From Eleginops maclovinus (Eukaryota > Chordata > Actinopteri > Perciformes > Eleginopidae): a stretch of 64,000 nucleotides of DNA. Below, in pieces: positions 54,179 through 64,000 of this stretch. The first letter of the stretch is position 1; the number at the start of each line of letters is the position of its first letter. The stretch spans positions 12,323,244-12,387,243 of the forward strand of contig NC_086356.1 in assembly GCF_036324505.1 (NCBI RefSeq), read 5' to 3'. Below the pieces are notes generated by a model that saw nothing but the letters and a program-made list of their open reading frames with translations, was not told the origin of the DNA and searched no databases. Both the position numbers and the translations under genes were made by a program.

Positions 54179-54333
<155 letters not shown>

Positions 54334-55421
54334 TTCAGTTTGTCCGACCCAACAGTTAAGAGATTTATGCAATAACGTCAACATCAAACATCAGCATTTT
54401 ATTCAAACTGCTTCAGGAAATGTAGATTATTTTTATTTAAAGACAAGACGAAAGCTGTTTGTGTTTTGCATTGTGATACCTCTCAATTTGTTAAACTGCA
54501 TCTAGTTCTGAAGGTTGTTGCAGAAGCTGTTCATAAATAAGGCTAGTTATAGTTTTTGTGTTTTATAAGTAGCAATATTTAGATTTACGTCATATCACTG
54601 AATTTTGCACCAGTCGTTTTAACATAGGGAAGTTTCAACTGAATATTCACACAAACTGCCAGTTGTAACTGAACTAACGGACAATGCTATTGTTAGCTTA
54701 CTAGCATATTATCACTTTAGAGTGACAAGTAAAAGAGATAATAAGTTTGGCATGACTTAATTAAAATGCTACTACGTGACATTACACATACCTCAGAGTA
54801 GAAATAAGGTTATGCTAACGTTAGTCTAAATGAACAAAAAGCATATACTGTAGGTTAACGTTAGCTTAATCTCCCTTAGGAGGTAGCCTACATCTGTAGT
54901 TGCTAGTGGGTACATACAAACATTGAAGAGTACCTTTAATTTAAAATGTATAGATCTTAATACGACTGAAATTATGTATCCATAGGCCTGCAGTACCAAT
55001 TAAAGTGGTACACAGGAGTCTACTGTTAGCCTTCACCTGAACATTGGCAGTTAGGTAAGAGTTGGTGAAAACTAATTAGCAAGAGAACAGAGTTTTAAAC
55101 AGGTAGCTAAAACTAATAAAAACAATTTATAAAATAAAAAGTCATGGATAAATGATTGAAAAAGTTCCAAAATAATTGATTAATGTTTGAAAAGTTGATT
55201 CAAATTATTAGCTTAAATTAGCCTAATGGATTATCAGTTGAAATGATTAGCTTCACTCAGTGTAGTAGTAGTATGAGTAGAAGTGGTAGTTTTACGATTA
55301 CTGACCAATGCAAACCAAATATTGACAGTTCAATAATAAAAAAATAACAATACCCACCTTTATATAGCCTTATGAATATGTATTTTTTTGTATTTGGAAC
55401 ATACATAGGTAATCTTGCAAG

Positions 55422-55466
55422 GGGCACATGTGTTTTTCAGACAAAGTTTGAAAAACACATGTGCCC
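55422..55466. repeat. perfect hairpin: 18-bp arms, 9-nt loop
   Basis: GGGCACATGTGTTTTTCA (55,422-55,439) is exactly complementary to TGAAAAACACATGTGCCC (55,449-55,466). No associated ORF or terminal repeat. It is short for a typical microRNA precursor. It could be an RNA hairpin, a palindrome left by DNA repair or a remnant of a tiny foldback element. Confidence 0.85.
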
Positions 55467-56861
55467 ACAGTCAAAAAAGAATTTGCTTCAAATACCCCAA
55501 ATTAGAAAATGTTTGTCAGCATTCGCTTAAACATTGGTTATGTTAATATTAGCTCAGTGTAATATTTTCCCTTGTTATAAACTAGGTAGTAGTTGAGAAT
55601 TTAAAACTCATTAATGAATGAACACAAAAACCAGCATGCAGACACAGAAAATCCACACACTTTTAAGCTTTTATGCCTGAGAACATAAATTACCAAGCAA
55701 GTCAAATGAATAATTATGTTTTTATTGCACAAATTATGCCCTGTCCCTTAAACTAGCCAGTCTCTGAGGCCTGGGAAATCTATTAAGGCAGTGCTATAGA
55801 TCATCCCATCCGCTGTGGCGTGTATATAGATCGGTCGGCTCATTTGAGGAATATTGAATCGGTTACAGTAAAGTAAGCCCCTGGATTGAGTCAAATGTAA
55901 AAATCCATGCATGTGTGAGGAGCTGTCAGCGTGTGCTGTAATGACGGATGGTGCTGGGTCTCTGTTTCAGCGAGAGGTGATAAAAAGTGGTATTATGAGT
56001 GCTGGGGAGGCACGAGGGAGTGTGGGGGAGCAAAGACAGAGAAAAGAGAATTGGACCAGATCCGTCAAATGATAAGAGCAATCATTCAATCTGGGGACTT
56101 TTCGGACGATGGAAGGTGTTATTTCCTCTCAGTGCAGTTCGGAGTCAGGGGTCGGTGAGGGGTCAAGAGTATGGCCTCTGACCTCGGGATAGTAAAGAGT
56201 GAGACACCAGTCAGTCAGTTATTGATTCATGGCCTTCACAATTTACCCGTGTTATTATCTATTGGACATGATTGGTTTCCAATTGCAGTGGAAGTACTTT
56301 AACAAAAGGGAGGGACAAGGACTTGATAAGCATGTGGTAATACTGTAATTGTCTTATAGAAATTATACTTTTTTGAAATCTTTATCTTCAGCACTCAGGT
56401 TAGGTTGAAGAAACAACCCTCACGAAGGTCTCTATTTGCACAAAAGGAAAACAAAAATGTATTTCTATGAAAATAAAATGTGCATTGGACACAGCAGGAA
56501 AATAATAAAAAAACAACCATTGAAAATCTTGACTCTTTGGTTATATTCTTTAAATAACACTCCAGAAATGTCCTCAGAGCGACAATAATAATACAATGTA
56601 GGCTGTCTTTAAAAATATGTAATTGAGTACTACAAAATAGAGATATTATCTACAGTAATAGAGGGATGTCCAGACACAATATCCCAGTTAAAGCTCCATC
56701 TAGTAAGAAGCTGTTAAGGCAAAGTTAAGTTTTTGCTTTATCAACATTTTTTCTGCCACTGAACACAATGATGGCAAAAACTGAATTGATCTGTAATATA
56801 TAGTGTACTAAAATGTAGAAGCATATTCGGAAACAGGACACAAACGAGACCTAACCCATAT

Positions 56862-56870
56862 CCTGTCATA
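56862..56870. repeat. left target-site duplication of SINE
   Basis: CCTGTCATA, repeated exactly at 57,052-57,060. Confidence 0.85.
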
Positions 56871-57051
56871 ATTTTTTAAAAGATATTTTTTGAGGGCTTT
56901 TTGCCCTTAATCGGATAGGACAGTAGAGAGTGACAGGAAAGTGGGAGAGAGAATCTGGATGGGATCCGGAAGGGACCACAGGTCGGGAATCGAACCCGGG
57001 TCTCTGGCTTCCGGTGCAGGTGCCCCAGCCAGTTGCGCCACGGCCGGGACA
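56871..57051 (-). mobile_element. tRNA-derived SINE (181 bp)
   Basis: Read on the minus strand, the 5' head is tRNA-like with an A box (TGGCGCAACTGG) and a B box (GGGTTCGATTCCC). A body with CTCTACTGTCCTATCCGATT and GGCAAAAAGCCCTCAAAAAA and an A-rich tail follow. A 9-bp CCTGTCATA duplication flanks both ends. The internal boxes would serve as an RNA polymerase III promoter. The head has lost clear cloverleaf pairing, so it is a SINE and not a functional tRNA gene. Confidence 0.9.
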
Positions 57052-57060
57052 CCTGTCATA
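57052..57060. repeat. right target-site duplication of SINE
   Basis: CCTGTCATA, matching 56,862-56,870. Confidence 0.85.
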
Positions 57061-60000
57061 GTTTGGGTTCACTTACAACCCACTTTTCTTGCTTCACTGA
57101 TACCCTCCTGAAAGTCAGAACGTTTCTGTAAGCATCGCACTATATTACCACACCAGATCTCGCTACAGCCTGACAACATCTCTCCCTCCTGCTTTTTGTC
57201 TCAGAAGCATCAAACAGAGCCGTGGACCCCCCACCGGGCCGACCCCCACATGCTCTGATGCTGACCCGCTCCGAGGTGTGAACTTCTGTCCCCCAGCTGA
57301 TAGAGCCTCCCGATCATTTTTATAGTCCCCATCCCTCGCTGTTTATGACTCTGCAGTTTGATTATAGCAGAGGGGGCTTGAAGACGTAAGAGCCTTCCGA
57401 GAGGCACACACACATCAAAGGAGCTAGAGGAATGTGGACATTTGTTGTTTGTTTTATCATCCAGTACCACCACTTATCTGCTTAATCATAAAGGATTGGC
57501 CTTTGGAATGAGGCAGGAGGGAGCCTGTGCTGGCCAAACAAACTATCCCAAACACTGTAATTGTTACTGGAGGGATGAGCCAGATTCAATGTGGTCGTAG
57601 CAGCTTACAAGGTACATAGGTGTTTTATTTGAAGAGAGATCAGAAGAGCACTTTTACATTACAAGTCCAGGCAGAGGACAAGAGTTTGCTATTACAGTAA
57701 AGATGCATCTGAGTGACTCAGCTGCATCTATTATTTATGCACTTTAACATTACAGTTTACTCAATATGTTCCTTTTTCCTTGGATTGAATACTGGTGGGG
57801 CAAATAACATGTGTTTTATGCAAGACATTATTGATCTTAACAATATTATGATAACATTCAATACACTGGCATGTTTGACTGATTAGCGCAGCAACTAATT
57901 ATGTTCTTAATTTATTAATCCGCCTTTGTCTTCTTGATTAATTGATTAATCTTGTGGTCTATGAAATGTCAAAAAAAATGTAGGAAAATGTCCCTCACAA
58001 TTTCTCAGAGCCTCAGATTATGTCTTCACGTTGCTTGTAGGCTTGGACCAAAAGTCCAAAACCTAAAGATATGAAATGTATAAATAAATCAAAAGAACAA
58101 ATTCTTAAAATTGAGAAGCTGGAGCCAAAAAAACCCATTCCTATTATTTCTGTTTTTGCTGTGTCCTATTTAAGCCTTTAGCCACACTTTAAAAACATTT
58201 TTTTACGTTGTAATCATGATTAAACCTCCATGTACCTGGTAAATTGTTTAGACCTAATGCATACGAAAAAACATTCAGCTCATATTGTTATTGTAGTATT
58301 GATTCCTGGATCACAATAAGGGCCTGTTTGCCTACCCAATTACACAGGGATATCAGTGCATTGTAGATGCCTTCCTTGCAATACTATAATATAATGTACT
58401 CAGAATCACCTGTGTTGCAGTACCATTAAAATGATGGTCTGCTGTTTAAAGCAGACATGGACAAATACATCCTTTAACATTTAACATGACAGGCCACATA
58501 AAGGCCTTATTAAGTGCATGTAAATATATGTAGTTTTTTATGACAGTAGCTGCACACAACTCAAAAATTACCAAGATATATTTCTTCAAATCTGGTTGGG
58601 GTTGGATTAATCTGAGACTCAAGGCTGATGCATCCCACACCGCTGCTGTAGAAAACTGACTGAGCTGTAGCTACAGTGTGTGAGATACACAACACTTTAA
58701 TTAAGTCACAAGATCTCGCCCCCCTTTTTCTCTCTCTCTGGCCCTGAGAGTCAATCAGACTCTCTGCCCTTCGTTTCCCCTGTGTGGGAGGCCGCTGTGC
58801 TGGGCTGAGTAGCTGGGAAAGTCCCGTGATTTATGGCCCTTTGCAGGCCTGACTGCTCCTCACCTCGCTCATGATAGAGCCAGAGGTAACGAGGACTGGT
58901 TGCTCCAATCCACTCTCCTATTTGCTAAATCCAATTTTATTCATTTGGGATTTAAAGGCACTTCACAGCGTTTGCCGTGTGACGCACATACTATGTGTAG
59001 ATAAAATTGGAAAGATTTATCAGAGTACTTCTATGTGTAATTGGGTATATTTCTTACAGGATGGGTGATAATCACATGGATTAGATGTTAATGATTAAGC
59101 GCTCCACAGGGAAAGAGAGGGCATTTTATTCTCAGTCTCACATGGTAGACTTTCATTTCCTTATTCATTACTTTTCCCTCCTTTTGAAGTATGCTCCACG
59201 GAGCCTTGTAAAATTGTTGGATGCATTTGTCTGAGCAAATTGAAAGCAACTTAAACTGAATAACGATAGGTACGAATCTGTTGTGGCTTAATATTTACCT
59301 TGTGACTCCTAGTCCTGGTCAAGTGTCCCCCACTGCTGTATCAACAATATTTAAATGTACTGTTTTGCGGATAACACACTAAATGAGACCAGAGTCTATT
59401 TTGAATCATTGTGAGGTCCTTTTTGAGGCTTTCCACACTTGTTTCAGTTTCCATCAGAAGATCAAGCAACTCTGACATATTAAAATCAACCAACCTTATA
59501 CATGTGGAGGTACACACACGAACACCACTAGCAGCAGGGCAGTAACTCAAGGCCAAAGGAGGAGGTTTATTTTTATCGTGGGCAAAGGCGCCAAATCATG
59601 TTGGTATGAAGGGGGCTATATAAATGCAAATTGTATTGGAGAGCTATTAGTCCTGGAAAAGGTTTGTATGTAAATGCCCTATAGGACCACAGCGGAGCAC
59701 TCGGCCAGTCCAGATTAGTGGGGTTTGTGGCAAATGTGCTGCAAAAGACAAAATAGAAAAATAGACAAAAAATGCAATTGCCTTGTGGTAAACCATGGTG
59801 AACAAGGTGAGTAGCTGAGTAATTGAATGGCCAAGGTGTTTCTCTATGGTTTATTGTGTATGCAAGAGAGGTGTATCGAGGACTGTTTCCTGTGCAGGTG
59901 TTTGTGTGTTATGGTCATTTTGTACACGATACAGTTTTGTTTCTGTCCCTGAAGATAAAGTATGACAGTAAGCAGCCCTGTGAAAGTGAATGAGCGTAAA

Positions 60001-60322
60001 GATGAAGCATCACTAAATGAATTATGGGCAGATTAATGCCTGCCTTGTTTATGGCTGTACAATATTTCACAACTAGACTTTGTAGCTGGCTATAAAGCAT
60101 AATATAGTGACTGGATAAAAGATTGGTGATTATGAAAACAACAAATCAAATATGGCACAGGATGCCACATCCTTCATGGAAAATAAAGGATTTAATAATT
60201 GGGCATTAGGCTGAGACAACACTAGCGCAAGGCCGCCCTCTAGCTTTAAGATGAGGGATCCACAGCCTTACGACACCTATCAGTCATGACTCCACTACAC
60301 AGAATACTGAATTGTACTGATT
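57061..60322. other. gene-poor interval between SINE and arl3
   Basis: No exon chain recognised. It contains the third copy of repeat family A (57.9-58.1 kb). Short open frames at 57.2, 58.4, 58.9 and 59.3 kb have no recognisable domains. Confidence 0.5.
57885..58130 (+). repeat. dispersed repeat family A, copy 3
   Basis: Contains GCGCAGCAACTAATTATGTT, TTGATTAATTGATTAATC, GGTCTATGAAATGTCAAAAA, CCTCAGATTATGTCTTCACG and TTGAGAAGCTGGAGCC in this order, the fullest of the three copies in the window. Confidence 0.6.
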
Positions 60323-60328
60323 TTTATT
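60323..60328 (-). terminator. candidate arl3 polyadenylation signal
   Basis: TTTATT on the plus strand (AATAAA on the gene strand), about 310 nt beyond the stop codon of the minus-strand ARL3 gene. Confidence 0.45.
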
Positions 60329-60639
60329 CAGACAGTGAATGCCTACAAATGAATTACATTAAAATGACCATATTACAAAAATAAATTGTGTGCAGAACCA
60401 GCTGTTAGAATAAAACACCTTCCTATATACAGTATATACATTTCAACATATGCATTGAAAAAGTTAAGATCCCTTAACATCACTGCATTGATAACTTTTA
60501 CAACAGAAGGACAAAAGAGGTAGTTTCATAAAATAAAAAGAAACACATTCTGTCGCCTCCTTGTACCATGCATGAGATCACTGTAGGTCAAATGTAAAGT
60601 GCAACTGCAATTCTTCATAGATAATGTTTTCTGCCTGAA

Positions 60640-63243
<2,604 letters not shown>

Positions 63244-64000
63244 GTTATCCTCAGGTGCTGTTGGTGCTGTGGCCCTTTGTTCAGACTGAGAGGATTAACA
63301 TCTTTCTAACCCATGCTTCCTGGAAGAACAGCTGTTAACTTCTGTTGCCAGGAGAAGAGAGACGTCAGAGTTAACAACGTGACAGCTGGGTGTCTCGTCA
63401 CAAAACCGACATTTATATAAATGTTTATATTTACCCTTTTAAGGGGAATGAAAAACATTGCTTGAAATATTGGCATTTTTTAAGCAAAATTATGATTTGA
63501 GATAGAGCCTAGAATAATTTCTATTAAGACATTAGATTGTAGTTTCCTGGCCTTGGTGCATTTTACCTTTTTTTAAACCGTACATTTGCTAAATACAGAG
63601 AAATCGTTTTTACCAATGTCATTATTTTTGGATTTTATAACATTTTAATGTTATATTATAATTTTTAATAACAAATGCATCAAGTTTGTTCCTCAAGATA
63701 ACTCCTTAATAATTAGTTTTGAAGTAGAAGAAGTTTGTATGGTTTTGGAGCTCATGCTCATCCTGTCTTGCAATGATTTCCATGTTTCCAACTGTGTGAC
63801 AAGCATACACCAGGTGCTCTGCTGTTTCCAAATGTAGGTAGCATATGTCACATATGTTGCATGATGTATATCAACTCACACCTCCTTGTGATAAATTAAT
63901 TTGAAGGATTAATAATAGGAATTGATCTTTGATTGTGAGTTCATACATTTTCACACACGCACATACAGCGCCCTCTAGAGTCCATTTGCAGTCATTTGTC
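63244..64000. other. arl3 5' region and right window edge
   Basis: The first about 60-120 bp beyond the ATG should hold the arl3 5' UTR and promoter. A mildly GC-richer patch runs to about 63,400. The remainder is AT-rich, without ORFs or recognised repeats. Confidence 0.4.

Noticed and set aside
56990..57051. Functional tRNA gene on the minus strand
   Set aside because: A and B boxes are present but stem pairing is poor, and a SINE body, A-rich tail and target-site duplication follow.

Overview
The window looks like nuclear DNA from a teleost fish, probably a percomorph. It has spliced vertebrate genes, very long CA/TG microsatellites, tRNA-derived SINEs, hAT DNA transposons and several dispersed repeats familiar from fish genomes. 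I found six protein-coding loci and rebuilt their exons by hand from splice sites and reading frame. In all five spliced loci, including one that belongs to a transposon, the exons add up to an exact number of codons with an open frame throughout.

Layout from left to right: 1-5.4 kb is mostly gene-free, with a 15-bp minisatellite. A single-coding-exon class A GPCR (+) lies at 5.4-6.3 kb. A two-coding-exon C2H2 zinc-finger gene (-) lies at 8.7-11.0 kb. It is head to head with psd4 (+, 15 coding exons, 1,082 aa, an EFA6-type Sec7-PH exchange factor for ARF6) at 15.1-22.1 kb. An 8-kb gene-poor interval separates psd4 from pax8 (-, 11 coding exons, 461 aa, paired-domain transcription factor), whose coding part covers 30.0-38.3 kb. 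A candidate TATA/CCAAT promoter and first non-coding exon of pax8 lie near 40.8-41.0 kb. The convergent psd4-pax8 order matches the human PSD4-PAX8 neighbourhood.

The most notable accessory feature is a complete hAT-superfamily transposon at 48,374-52,173 (3,800 bp). It has a perfect 8-bp target-site duplication, matching TAGGGATGGGAAT ends and an apparently intact eight-exon BED-finger transposase gene of 658 codons on the minus strand. At 56.9-57.1 kb is a tRNA-derived SINE with a 9-bp target-site duplication. The last gene is an ARL3-type small GTPase (-, six coding exons, 182 aa) at 60.6-63.2 kb.

The host genes do not form one pathway: they are a developmental transcription factor, two membrane-traffic or cilium GTPase components, a receptor and a zinc-finger protein. 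No sequence search was possible. Family assignments rest on recognised motifs and lengths. Promoter, UTR and polyadenylation calls are inferences.
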